Positions 46,816 through 57,462 of a DNA stretch of 64,000 bases are shown in pieces; the first letter of the stretch is position 1, and the number at the start of each line of letters is the position of its first letter. The stretch covers positions 77,767,181 through 77,831,180 of the forward strand of contig CM039502.1 in the NCBI GenBank assembly GCA_022432975.1. The letters are read 5' to 3'. The translations under genes were made by a program, and so were the position numbers. The notes under the pieces were generated by a model. That model was given only the letters and a program-made list of their open reading frames with translations. It was not told the origin of the DNA and searched no databases. The DNA is from Begonia masoniana (lineage: Eukaryota; Streptophyta; Magnoliopsida; Cucurbitales; Begoniaceae).

Positions 46816-49155
46816 CTATCTGAAGTGATCTAAATGACGATTCCAAAAAGCTCTCTGAACAAGAGAGGGCACGTCACGGTGGGGATTGAAAAAGCCATCC
46901 ACCAGAGCTTGAAGGAAAACATGATCTCTTGGGAGAGGTGACTGATAGACCACCATCGCCAGACAGGGAGCAGGAGGTGGAGAAGGCTCTCTGGACACCA
47001 CCATGTCCATGCACGGAGGAGACTCGACAGAAGGATGAGAGCACACATCCATACATGGTGGAGGAGAAGCTCCCATTGGACTGGCTGGAGGAGAGGAAGA
47101 TTCAGGAGCTGAGGAAAATGTAGGAGGAGTGATCTTGAGCTCAGCCTCATGAATGTCTAAGGACATGAAACGCACATCTTCCATAACAGCAGGCCTGGTA
47201 AGAGGAAGAAACAAATCTTCATAGCAGGCCTCGGGAGCATTGAGACCAGAACCTGAAGGTTCGGGTTCAGGCTCAGGTTCAGGTGTCAAGGCGGCAATGG
47301 ACAATTGAAGTTTCTCAAGTTCTCTGACAACCATTCGCCTATCACCATCAATCTTTGTAGTCAACAGGCCAAGACCAGTATCCAAAGCAAAACCCATGGA
47401 CTGATGATTCTGATCAATTTTATTTTGGATGGTTTCGAGGGCAGTGCTGAGGTTGTTAATAGAGGCTTGCATCTCATTGTACTGAGCCTCTGTGAAAGAA
47501 AATCTCCTGTTATATGTTATGGGAGTGGCAGGAGATGCAGGAGTATTGGAGAGAGGTGGTTGGACTGGCAGAGCTATTGGAGCAGATTGGACAGGTGATG
47601 GAGGGAGCACCTCTTGCTGAACAGGAGATGGATGAGGTGAGGGTTCATGAGTTGGAGAGGGAGGAGCTGAAGGTTCATGATTTGGAGATGGAGGGGCTGA
47701 AGATGGTTGGACTGGAACTGGAGAAGCTGTAGGTGGTAAGGAAAGTGTAGGTGGTGAGGGAGGTGAAGGAACTGGAGATGGTAGAGCTGAAGGTCCATGA
47801 GTGAGTATGGAAGAAATGGCTCGCATTACCGGAGAGATGGAAGGATAAATAGGCTCAGAAGGTAGAATGAGAGACGGTGGAGGTGAACGAGGAGGTTCAG
47901 GTAAAGGTAGGGACACAGAAGAGGGAGCAGATGTGGCCTCTGAAATAGGTTCCAAGGAGGAAGAAGCAATCCGACGCTTACGCACTAAAGGAGAAGGTGG
48001 GGGACTTGAATCCTGAGAATGACTGACAGTGTCATCTCCTCCTTCAGCAGTTGACTCCTCAGGCAGGATAAGCTTGCGTTTACCACGCCTTACAGGAACT
48101 GGCTTAGAAATCTTTTGCTTAGCCTTCTTCAAGGCAGGCACTCCTTGTTCGATTCTTTTTAATCCCATCTTGTTGAGAGTGACTTGAGAGTAATAATTGG
48201 AGGGCAGAAGTCTCACAGGCTCTTCCTCCTCAGGAAGGACAACCTCAAGATGAGCAAATAACCGCATAAGAAGCAAATTATACGGTAAGGATGTAGCCTT
48301 AGAGGAAACTGCTAAAATCATCCTTCGAACCACAATGTACCCAACATTGAAGGGTGTCTTGAAATAGAGGGCAAACAGAACAAATAGCTCCATTGAGCTC
48401 ACCTCGTCATAGTGTCCTCCCTTGGGAACAATATTGAAATCAATCATATGACGAAATACTTTGGCCCTCGGGGTCAAATGTCTGCCCTTTAACTGATCAG
48501 GAGAAGAATTAGGGTCCAAAGCAATTTCCCTTAAGAGCTGAAAACCATCTTCTGTTCCAAAGAAGGGTAGATCAGGGCCAGTCACATATTTGTAGGGGCA
48601 GTTATCCAAATGAGGAGCTTTCAGAAGAGCATTTATGGACTGCGGGGTTATTTCTATGCATTTGTTATATACATAGCTCCTAATGTAAGAAAAATCAGAG
48701 GTAAAGCTAAGATTAGCATAAAACATCCGGATAGCTTCCGGGTAGAAGAAGGATTCGGTTTCAAACAGTCCAATTAACCCAAGATCCGTCAAGGGTTCTA
48801 TAATGTCCATCCCAGCTAAAGTTTCAAAATCAATACCTTTACTGAGAATTAACGATCTGAACTGGTAATCGTCATGAAACTTTTTCTCGGCAGCTTTAGT
48901 GAGAAAGTAGAAAGATGGAAACTCATTCGCCCTTGGAATCTCACGAGGAGGGCAAGCAGAAACCTTAGCCTTTTTCTTGGCCTGAACGGAAATGGCTTGA
49001 GACGTAGAACCGGTATGCTCCATTAAAAGACTAGGAGTCGAGAAAGAGGGTTGGTAGGGCTGGGGAATTTTGCAGAAAGAGCGCGAAAAATGAAGAGTTT
49101 CAGCGAAGAAGGATGAATTTAAAAGAAATAAATCGACGCCCGACGAAGAAGACAT
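46816..49155 (-). CDS. Envelope-position ORF of the Copia element, intact, 779 aa
   Basis: Long uninterrupted ORF downstream of RNase H, where Sireviruses carry an 'envelope-like' gene. The N-terminal third holds FYPEAIRMFYANLSFTSDF (about residue 140) and is followed by SIRSYVYNKCIEI-like and NALLKAPHL sequence, matching the FYANL domain of plant 'envelope-like' and 'putative plant transposon' proteins. Then come a basic patch (RRGKRKLILPEE), a long Pro/Ser-rich region (about 390-560) and a predicted coiled coil (ASINNLSTALETIQNKIDQN). I see no clear signal peptide or membrane span, so an envelope function is not supported by the sequence. No stop or frameshift is seen, unlike pol. Function unknown. 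Confidence 0.85.
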   Translation of the reverse strand: MSSSSGVDLFLLNSSFFAETLHFSRSFCKIPQPYQPSFSTPSLLMEHTGSTSQAISVQAKKKAKVSACPPREIPRANEFPSFYFLTKAAEKKFHDDYQFRSLILSKGIDFETLAGMDIIEPLTDLGLIGLFETESFFYPEAIRMFYANLSFTSDFSYIRSYVYNKCIEITPQSINALLKAPHLDNCPYKYVTGPDLPFFGTEDGFQLLREIALDPNSSPDQLKGRHLTPRAKVFRHMIDFNIVPKGGHYDEVSSMELFVLFALYFKTPFNVGYIVVRRMILAVSSKATSLPYNLLLMRLFAHLEVVLPEEEEPVRLLPSNYYSQVTLNKMGLKRIEQGVPALKKAKQKISKPVPVRRGKRKLILPEESTAEGGDDTVSHSQDSSPPPSPLVRKRRIASSSLEPISEATSAPSSVSLPLPEPPRSPPPSLILPSEPIYPSISPVMRAISSILTHGPSALPSPVPSPPSPPTLSLPPTASPVPVQPSSAPPSPNHEPSAPPSPTHEPSPHPSPVQQEVLPPSPVQSAPIALPVQPPLSNTPASPATPITYNRRFSFTEAQYNEMQASINNLSTALETIQNKIDQNHQSMGFALDTGLGLLTTKIDGDRRMVVRELEKLQLSIAALTPEPEPEPEPSGSGLNAPEACYEDLFLPLTRPAVMEDVRFMSLDIHEAELKITPPTFSSAPESSSPPASPMGASPPPCMDVCSHPSVESPPCMDMVVSREPSPPPAPCLAMVVYQSPLPRDHVFLQALVDGFFNPHRDVPSLVQRAFWNRHLDHFR

Positions 49156-49330
49156 ACGTGTCGGCAGAATGAGGAATACATCTTCCGATGGGTTACACGT
49201 GTCGGCAGATTAAGGAAAAACATCTTCCGATGGAATAGAAAAACACTGCATCTGCCGATACCTACCGGTAGAAATGCATCTTTCGATGCTTAGAGAAAAA
49301 TCAGCATCTACCGATGCATTCACAACAAGG
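49156..49330. repeat. LTR-type palindromic words in the pol/envelope-ORF spacer
   Basis: The spacer repeats words such as ATCTTCCGATGG, CATCTGCCGATA and CATCTACCGATGC, relatives of the CATCGGCAGATG word that is repeated many times in both LTRs. It lies just upstream of the envelope-position ORF start, in the promoter position. Confidence 0.65.
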
Positions 49331-49369
49331 AATTGCTAACACTTAGGAATTTTTCTAAAAGAGACAGAA

Positions 49370-52300
49370 TCATTTTCTATCAACCCTAATGAGACCTAAC
49401 CTTATTCTGATATTATGGAATGTCTTCTCATCCAAAGGCTTGGTAAAGATGTCTGCAAGTTGATCTACAGAATTGACAAACTCTAAAGAAACATCTCCTC
49501 TTTGAACATGATCTCTAATGAAATGATATCTGACATCTATATGCTTTGTTCTAGAGTGTTGAATAGGATTTTTAGAGATGTTTATGGCACTGGTGTTATC
49601 ACACCGAATAGGAATCCTATCATAAAATAGATTATAATCTTTCAAAGTTTGTCTCATCCATAATATTTGTGCACAGCAACTGCCAGCAGCAATATATTCA
49701 CTTTCAGTAGTTGATAATGCGACAGAATTTTGTTTCTTAGAATACCAGGAAACTAGAGATTCACCAAGGAATTGACAAGTTCCACTGGTGCTTTTCCTAT
49801 CCACTAGACTACCTGCATAATCAGAATCTGAGTAGCCAATCAGATCGAAAGAAGTACCTTTTGGATACCATAATCCTAAGTCAGGAGTTCCACTTAAATA
49901 CTTAAAAATTCTTTTGACAGCAGTTAAGTGAGATTCCTTAGGAGCAGCCTGAAATCTAGCACAGAGACACACACTAAAGAGTATATCTGGCCTACTAGCA
50001 GTCAGATACAACAGAGAACCAATCATACCACGATATTTCTTGATATCCACACTTATACCATTTTCATCCTTGTCCAATTTAGTAGTGGTACTCATGGGAG
50101 TTTTAGAAGATTTGACAGATTCTAGACCGAATTTCTTAAGAAGTTCCTTGATGTATTTTTCTTGACAGAAGAAAATTCCATCAGAAGATTGACTAATCTG
50201 AAATCCTAAGAAAAACTTTAACTCCCCCATCATACTCATCTCGAATTCACTTTGCATGAGGGATGAAAACTCATTACACATTTTGACATTAGTTGAGCCA
50301 AAGATAATGTCATCGACATAAATTTGAACCAACAAAATGTCCTTCTCCTTTTGCATGGTAAACAGAGTTGAATCGGAGTTACCCTTTTTGAAATTCCTTT
50401 CCTCAAGGAAATTCTTCAATCTGTCATACCAAGCTCTAGGAGCCTGCTTAAGTCCATAGAGAGCTTTCCTAAGTTTGAAGACATGGTCGGGTTTATCAAA
50501 GGCTTCAAAACCTAAAGGTTGTTCTACATAAACTTCTTCTGTTATATAACCATTTAAAAATGCACTCTTTACATCCATTTAAAAGAGTGTGAAGTTTTTG
50601 TAGCAAGCAAAAGCTAGAAGCATTCTAATTGACTCTAATCTAGCTACAGGGGCAAAGGATTCTTCAAAATCAATTCCCTCTTCTTGAGAGTATCCCTTAG
50701 CTACAAGTCTAGCTTTATTTCTAACAACTATACCATTTTCATCTAATTTATTCTTATAAACCCATTTTGTTCCAATAATTGGATGATCCATAGGCCTCGG
50801 AACAAGTTCTCATACCTTGCTCCTTTCAAATTGATTTAGCTCCTCTTGCATAGCTAAAATCCAATACTCATCATTCTCGGCCTCTTCAAACTTCTTAGGC
50901 TCTACTTGAGAGATAAATGCCACATTGGCACAAAGATTCCTAAGAGAGGATCTAGTCTTAACACCTAGTGATGGATCACCTAAGATTTCCTCTATTGAAT
51001 GATTTCTAATATATTTCCAATCTCTAGGAAGATCTGCAGATTCAGCTTTGACAGGGACTATCTCAAGAGAACTAGAGGATGGTTCTAATGATTTTTCTAT
51101 TTGAGGAGAATCACTAGGCTTTTCTAAAGAAAGAGAATCCAATTGTTTCTCCAAAACATCATCCTCATCCACATTGATTGTTGGTTGAGGAGTCTCATCA
51201 AAATTGATATGAACAGATTCTTCAACAACTAGAGTTCTCTTATTGAATACCCTATATGCTTTGCTGGTAAGAGAATATCCTAGAAAAATTCCAAGATCGG
51301 ATTTGGAATCGAATTTTCCTAGATTATCCTTAGTATTGAGGATGAAACATTTGCTTCCAAAGGCTCTAAAATACTTAACAGTAGGAGTTTTGTCATTCCA
51401 AAGCTCATAGGGAGTTTTTCTCAAGAATAGGTCTTATGGAGACCCGATTGAGAACATAGCAAGCTGTAGCAACAGCTTCAGCCCAGAAGTATTTAGGAAG
51501 GGAATTTTCATTAAGCATAGTCCTAGCTAACTCCTGGAGAGATCTATTCTTCCGCTCAACAACTTCATTTTGCTGAGGGGTCCTAGGAGAAGAGAAATTG
51601 TGCTCAATTCCATACTTGAGACACAGGAGTTCAAATTTCTCATTTTCAAACTCTCCACCATGATCACTACGAATAGCAACAATGGTGAGCTCCTTTTCAT
51701 TTTGAACTCTTTTCCTAAAACTAGAAAAGGTGTCAAAGGTTTCATCCTTAGACTTCAGAAAATGAACCCAAGTAAATCTAGAAAAATCATCAACAATGAC
51801 GAAAGCATAGAATTTTCCTCCTAGGCTGGCTATGTTGGAAGGACCGAAGAGGTCCATATGAAGGAGTTGAAGAGGCTTAGAAGTAGAAATTTCATTCTTA
51901 GATGCAAAGGAACTTTTGATCTGCTTGCCCATTTGACAAGCTTCACAGACTTTATCCTTCTCAAAGGATATCTTAGGAATCCCTCTAACTAAATTCTCCT
52001 TAGTAATCTTAGCTAAGGTATCCATTCCTACGTGACCTAATCTCCTATGCCAAATCCAGCAGTCATTAGAAGAATTCACAGTAAAACATTTTTCATCAGA
52101 TACAGTAATATCATCTAAGTCAATAGTATAGATGTTATCTTTCCTATAACCAGTGAACAGTGTTTTGTCATTAGATGCATCTTTAATTATACATGAGTTT
52201 GATTTAAAAATCACCTCATATCCTTTATCACATAACTGGCTAATACTAAGCAGATTATGCTTTAATCCATCTACTAATAAAGCATTCTCAATAATAGGAT

Positions 52301-52478
52301 TAAAGCTGTTACCTATGTTGCCAATGCCAACAATTTTACCTTTTTGGTTTCCACCAAAAGTAACACTTCCTTTCTTCTTGTTGACAACTGCAAATTTGGT
52401 TGAGTCTCCTGTCATATGCCTCGAACATCCACTGTCGAGATACCATTGATTTCTCCCAGGAGAACAGTCAACCTGCAA
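49370..52478 (-). pseudogene. Copia pol (protease, integrase, reverse transcriptase, RNase H) with three breaks
   Basis: Domains in order: protease DSG motif in WYLDSGCSRHMTGD (about 52,440), integrase zinc HHCC (HRRLGHVGM ... CEACQMGK), integrase catalytic core (LHMDLFGP, RSDHGGEFEN, NEVVERKNRSLQE), RT with MDVKSAFLNG and YVDDI, and RNase H with DSDYAGSLVDRKSTSG and STTESEYIA. It is broken by a one-base length change in an A run near 51,414-51,420, a stop at 50,810-50,812 and a stop at 50,579-50,581. Gag is in a different frame from the protease, so a shift or readthrough was needed even originally, or a further indel has occurred. Family role: copying and integrating the element; not functional in this copy. 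Confidence 0.93.
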
Positions 52479-52486
52479 AACAAAGA

Positions 52487-54064
52487 TCAGGTTGTCTTCT
52501 TAGGTACCCAAATCTTTTGGGTCCTAGTGTTAGGCCTGGTTCCCTTAGGAACCCATTGTAATTTGTTACTTGATTTCATACTGTTTGTTTTTAAAGGACA
52601 TACAAAAGACTTATGTCCTACTTCATTACACATGTGGCACACAGTAGATTTAACGAAGAAATTTTTAAAGACTTTCTTTTTATTAACATTGTCATAGCCT
52701 AAACCAGTTCTGTCAAAGTTCGCTCTCTGACCTGCTATGACCATCTTAAATAGTTTTTCACCCTTAGTGAAGTTCAGAATAATATTATTCAAATCTTCGT
52801 TTTTGCTTTTAAGCTTATCAATTTCCTTGACATGCAAGTCTACATCTTTAGTATGCTTTTCTAATAAATCTGTATTCTCCTTTTTCAACAGATTGTATTT
52901 ATTTTTTAGCATGCCAAACTGTTTAACTAAGTCATTAAAAGCGTCAATTATTTCACCCTCTTCATCATCACTATCACTATCACTAGATACATTTGAAGGA
53001 GAAGTACTAACCTTTTCCTCGAGTGCCATGAAGCACAGGTTTGCAACTTCCTCATCATCTGATGAAGAGGCGTCTTCTTCACTATCATCCCAAGTGGCCT
53101 TCATTGCCCTTTTCTTGAACTTCTTGGGACCCTTCTTTGCTTGTGGACAGTCTGCCTTCATATGACCAGGCTTCCCACACCCAAAGCACGTGATTTCCTT
53201 TTCCTTTTGTGATTTCTCACCCTTCAGAAATCTTTTTCCCTGCATCCGCTTTCGTTGCAGAAACTTGCTGAACCTTCTAGTGATGAGTGCAATATCCTCA
53301 TCTTCTTCTTCTTCTTCTTCTGAATCCTCTTGCTTACTTGAGGAAGCCTTTAGAGCAATGTCCTTCTTTCTTGTTACCTCCTTCTCTTTGAGGTCCTCCT
53401 TTTCATTTGCTCTCATTGTGATCTCATGCGTCATGAGAGATCCAATGAGCTCCTCAAGCTTTAAGGCTTTGAGATCCTTAGCTTCCTGAATTGCAGTCAC
53501 CTTTGGCTGCCAGCTTCTTGGAAGACACCTGAGGATCTTCCTGACCTGTTCTTCACTAGAATAAGACTTACCAAGAGCTTTCAAACCATTAGTAATATTA
53601 GTGAATCTTGTAAACATGGAAGAGACAGACTCATCTTTGGGCATAGAAAATAATTCATACTCGTGAATGAGCATATTCAGTTTGCTCTCCTTTACTTGAT
53701 TTGTGCCCTCGTGTGTGACCTCTAATAAGTGCCAAATTTCTTGAGCACTTTCACACCCTTGTACCCTATTAAATTCATCTCTATTTAAGGCACAGTACAA
53801 GGTGTTTACAGCCTTAGCATTAAGGCTTAGATTTCTCTTATCAGACTCAGTTAATTCAGACGAGTCCTTAGGGACACTTTTCCCATCAACAGTTTTCATG
53901 GCCTTATAAGGACCATTCTCAATAATACACCAGGTTTCATAGTCTATGGCTTGAATGAATATTTTCATTCTAGACTTCCAATAGACATAGTCACTACCAT
54001 CAAAGAATGGAGGTCTATTTGTAGCCTGACCTTCTATTTGTGTATTGTTAATGTTGAATGCCAT
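52487..54064 (-). CDS. Copia gag, 525 aa, open
   Basis: Structural protein that packages element RNA into virus-like particles. The N-terminus MAFNINNTQIEGQATNRP leads into a UBN2/Retrotran_gag-type region (SDYVYWKSRMKIFIQ, AQEIWHLLEVTHEGT, ILRCLPRSWQPKVTAI). Acidic, Lys-rich and coiled-coil stretches and two zinc knuckles follow: CFGCGKPGHMKADC at about 295 and CHMCNEVGHKSFVC at about 480. Two knuckles and a long gag fit Sireviruses. The ORF is uninterrupted. Confidence 0.92.
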   Translation of the reverse strand: MAFNINNTQIEGQATNRPPFFDGSDYVYWKSRMKIFIQAIDYETWCIIENGPYKAMKTVDGKSVPKDSSELTESDKRNLSLNAKAVNTLYCALNRDEFNRVQGCESAQEIWHLLEVTHEGTNQVKESKLNMLIHEYELFSMPKDESVSSMFTRFTNITNGLKALGKSYSSEEQVRKILRCLPRSWQPKVTAIQEAKDLKALKLEELIGSLMTHEITMRANEKEDLKEKEVTRKKDIALKASSSKQEDSEEEEEEDEDIALITRRFSKFLQRKRMQGKRFLKGEKSQKEKEITCFGCGKPGHMKADCPQAKKGPKKFKKRAMKATWDDSEEDASSSDDEEVANLCFMALEEKVSTSPSNVSSDSDSDDEEGEIIDAFNDLVKQFGMLKNKYNLLKKENTDLLEKHTKDVDLHVKEIDKLKSKNEDLNNIILNFTKGEKLFKMVIAGQRANFDRTGLGYDNVNKKKVFKNFFVKSTVCHMCNEVGHKSFVCPLKTNSMKSSNKLQWVPKGTRPNTRTQKIWVPKKTT

Positions 54065-54110
54065 TTCAGATATAGCAATATCTCTTAGATAAACAACTTA
54101 GACAATAAAT

Positions 54111-54127
54111 ACCTCGCTTTGATACCA
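54111..54127 (-). promoter_or_regulatory. Primer-binding site (initiator Met tRNA)
   Basis: Two bases inside the 5' LTR the minus strand reads TGGTATCAAAGCGAGG, close to the standard TGGTATCAGAGC complement of the initiator Met tRNA 3' end. Confidence 0.85.
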
Positions 54128-54129
54128 AT

Positions 54130-55710
54130 TGTAGGATCGGAATTGTCTAAGAGGGGGGGTGAATTAGACTTTTAAAAATTAATCTAATATTCAATTAGTG
54201 TTACTCTCTTAATTGATTTAATTGCAAATAAGGTAATATCAAAATTAAAGAGAGAGTAAGAGAGATTCAACACCAATATTTTTTACGTGGTTCAGCCAAA
54301 CTGCCTACGTCCACGCTCCAAGGCTCACCCCTTGAAGATCCTTACCCTTCTCCTCACGAGAAATAACTGATCGGGATTCCGGGCTTCGATCAACTGCCTT
54401 TACAATTCTGGATTGAACTTCACGGGCGTCAATCCACTGCCTTATACAGATTTGAGTTTGTAAAATATAGATCTCAGACTACAATCTCACAAAAGTGAAT
54501 CTCAAGTTAGGATTGAGAGATGTAGAGAAGAATACAGAGTGTGCAATAACTTTCGCAGCTAGGGCTCAAAATTCAAATTTGGCAAAAGTTAGTCTTCGAG
54601 CCTTTTCTTCTGCTTATATACTCTGTATGAATTTTCTTCATAAAATTGAATGCTTCTTTCTTCAAAATGGAGAAAAGTTACCGTTGGGAAGCATCCGTAC
54701 TGAAGCAGCTATCCGTTGCGTCTGAAAATGTTGTTCGTCGTCGCCATTAAAGGTCTGGAGTTAATGCTGAAAACGACGTCACTGTAGCTTCGCGGCTAAC
54801 TTTGAATTCTGGCGGAAGATTACCGGAAGATGTAGCTTCAAAACACTTGACACGTCATCGGAATGAGTAAGCTTCAAAACGTCAACGGCATAAGTGTCTG
54901 GAAGCTTCATCGGCAGGCGCAACGTGAAAATCCGTCGGCAGATGCATCGAAGTCCATCGGCATGTGCAGCTTAAAAAAAAAACAATCGGCAGGTGTAGGC
55001 GTTGAATTCCATCGGCAGACGTATCCTTAAATTTCACCGGCACAGACAATCTTCAAAGCCATCGGTAGATATTTCTTTAAAAGCGCCATCGGCAGAAGTC
55101 TCTTTAAAAACCATCGGCAGATGAACTCATGAAAATTGTCGTCTAGTGATCGGCATGAGCAAGCTTGAACGTCATCGGTGTGAGTAGCGTCAAATGCTAT
55201 CGGAAGATCCATCTTGACACGTCATCGGCAGATATCTTCAAAACCGCTTCGGCAGATGAAACAAATAAGTACTTTGACTACGTCATCGGTAGATGTCTTC
55301 AAATATCATCGGCAGATGTAGCATATGAGAACTTTGACACGTCATCGGCATCTGTCTTCAGAAACAGCTATCGGCAGAGAAAACATGTACTGACTTGACA
55401 CGTCATCGGCATATGTCTTCAAAGATCATCGGCAGATGTAGCATATGAGAACTTTGACACGTCATCGGCATCTGTCTTCCATTTTTTTATGTATAGTCAT
55501 CGGTAGAAACGTTTTACAGCCCTGTTTTTCTGTTCTGCTCTGTATACTCAAAACGATTTTATTAGACAACTAAAATACCCTTTTTCAGGGTATTGTCAAC
55601 CAAACTTGTATTGATAATTCTTATTTAAATACACATAATCAAATTGTATACTTAATACACAAATACATAATCAAAAACAAATTATGACTTAAACATTCTA
55701 TAAGTCAACA
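54130..55710 (-). repeat. 5' LTR of the Copia element (1,581 bp)
   Basis: The outer minus-strand end starts TGTTGACTTATAGAATG. A TATA-like TATATAAG on the minus strand lies at 54,613-54,620. The U3 part contains many copies of CATCGGCAGATG, itself a near palindrome. Confidence 0.95.
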
Positions 55711-55847
55711 CACACCACCCTACCCTAGCACAACAACATAACACCACTCAACACGACAACTCAACACAACAATATAACACCACTCAATGCAACTCAACAA
55801 ACTGGCTCAACCTAACACGACAACACGACCAAACAATTCTAGTTGCC

Positions 55848-56113
55848 CGCACCCGAAAGGATGCCTTAGTTGCCCATCCTTAGTTGCCCGCCCCGAAGGG
55901 CCTTAGTTGCCCGCACCGAGGTGCCTTAATTGCCCGCCCCGAAGGGCCTTAGTTGCCCGCACCGAAGTGCCTTAGTTGCCCGCACCGAAGTGCCTTAGTT
56001 GCCCGCACCGAAGTGCCTTAGTTGCCCGCCCCGAAGGGCCTTAGTTGCCCGCCCCGAAGGGCTTTAGTTGCCCGCACCGAAGTGCCTTAGTTGCCCGCCC
56101 CGAAGGGCCTTAC
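55848..56113. repeat. 23-bp minisatellite, about 12 units, with hairpin-preserving variants
   Basis: The unit is TTGCCCGCNCCGAAGNGCCTTAG. The two common variants are GCCCCGAAGGGC and GCACCGAAGTGC: the fourth-from-loop base on each arm changes together, so every full unit keeps a four-base stem closed by CGAA (or CGAG in one unit). The first two units are degenerate. It lies within the solo LTR, right of the Copia insertion. Confidence 0.9.
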
Positions 56114-57462
56114 ACTTTAACCGACTACCATGCCAACTAATGCAACACCACACGACAACCAACCAATACAACACCACATGACAACCCACTAATGCAACAC
56201 CACATGACATAACACAACATAACAACGCAACACAACACGAAACCAAACAACCAACCAATGCAACCCTCAACAAAACAGCAACACATCACTAAGCAAAAAC
56301 AAATAACCATTACTTACCGTTCTATGGTGTAGGCCCGAAGGCAAAAAGGATGACAACCACTACTTACCTGGATGCTCGGTTTTCCACTGGCTTACTTTCA
56401 TCGTCCAATTCAAACGCTCGGCGACCTAAATAATGAAACTTCACTTAATAAGTTACCAATACAATCCTAAAAAGATCCTTAAACTTAACTAACCAACAAC
56501 TAAGCAATTCCCACTTCTAAACATCTAAACCCGGTTTTTGCACAAATTACCGACATCTAACTTTAAACGGCCGTAACTTTCTCTTTCACTTCGGCCAACT
56601 AAATCACACGCTCGATTATCTAACAAATAACGAAAACTTAATTAGGAACAAACTAAGGGATTCTAAAACTCAACTAATTAAACTAACCCTCACTTTTAAC
56701 CTAAAACTAACCTACACACAACAATTTCACGCTTACATACATAAACTCGATTATTTACCCAAAATTAACCGTCAAACTTTAAACGGTCATAACTCACTCA
56801 TTTTTCAACGGATTCCGACGTGCCACCCCAATTCGGAAATCTCTACACGTCTACTATCCATTGAAATACTCAAATCAACCAAACAAACACTTTGGCCAAC
56901 TCGAACATACCAAAAACAGAATCGGCCATTGAGTGTTCACAACCGGTTTTTGTGGAACACTCCTCCAATCGTAAATAGAACCCCTTAATTAGCCTAAACC
57001 CCTTAATTACCTTGAAACGCCTTGCACAAATTGAATAGAAGAGGAGAGGAGGGGCAGCTATGGCGGATGGAGAAGAACGTGAAGAATGAGGGAGGGAAGA
57101 TAAGAAATTGCTTTTTAATCTAATCATTTTCCACCTTTTTGTTTTTCCCCACAAAATTTCCTTATTTCTAATTCAAACCCCACCTTTTTCTCACTTGAAT
57201 GTCAACGTGAAATGCTCCCATGAATTACCACTTTAATGCCAATTAACACTCACATTTTATTGGTTCCTTACATTTGACTTTTCAAACATTTAAATTTTCA
57301 ACCATCACTTTGACTTGTCAACTCTCTTCTACTCTTGCATTATTCTAAACCTTTCCTTCATTCACTTTGCATTAGTTTAGAACCCTCCATCCCTTAACGT
57401 TAAACCCTCATACTGTATAATCCTAAGCCTATACACGTTAAAGAAAATTCTTGGGTGTTACA

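Larger units (their letters stand above)
44926..55710 (-). mobile_element. Sirevirus-like Copia retrotransposon, nearly full length, 10,785 bp
   Basis: Two LTRs of exactly 1,581 bp each are flanked by the perfect 5-bp repeat CACAC (44,921-44,925 and 55,711-55,715). It is read on the minus strand: 5' LTR (55,710-54,130), initiator-Met-type primer site, gag, pol with Copia order (protease, integrase, RT, RNase H), a 779-codon ORF in the envelope position, a polypurine tract and 3' LTR. Long LTRs, an extra ORF after RNase H and repeated polypurine tracts before the 3' LTR point to the Sirevirus clade. I count about ten substitutions between the LTRs (roughly 0.6 percent), so insertion was recent. 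Confidence 0.95.
43717..57462 (-). mobile_element. Solo LTR of about 2.96 kb (Gypsy-type likely), split by the nested Copia element
   Basis: Ends TGTAACGCCCCCGAACCC and CTTGGGTGTTACA are flanked by the perfect 5-bp repeat GATAC (43,712-43,716 and 57,463-57,467). Removing the Copia element (44,926-55,710 plus one CACAC) leaves about 2,956 bp with TG...CA ends and no coding domain, so I read it as a solo LTR. Read on the minus strand it starts TGTAACACCC and ends GGGGGCGTTACA, like long Gypsy LTRs of the Tekay/Del kind; the clade is a guess. It holds a GC-rich palindromic block (43,960-44,170) and a 23-bp minisatellite (55,848-56,113). Confidence 0.8.

Noticed and set aside
46816..49155. A host gene on the minus strand (779 codons)
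   Set aside because: It lies between RNase H and the 3' LTR of a Copia element with matching target duplications, and its domain is transposon-associated.
52737..53489. Forward ORFs of 142 and 99 codons
   Set aside because: Antisense shadows of the gag gene.
55848..56113. Regularly repeated units that could look like a CRISPR array
   Set aside because: Units are directly adjacent with no unique spacers, and the genome is a plant; this is a minisatellite in an LTR.
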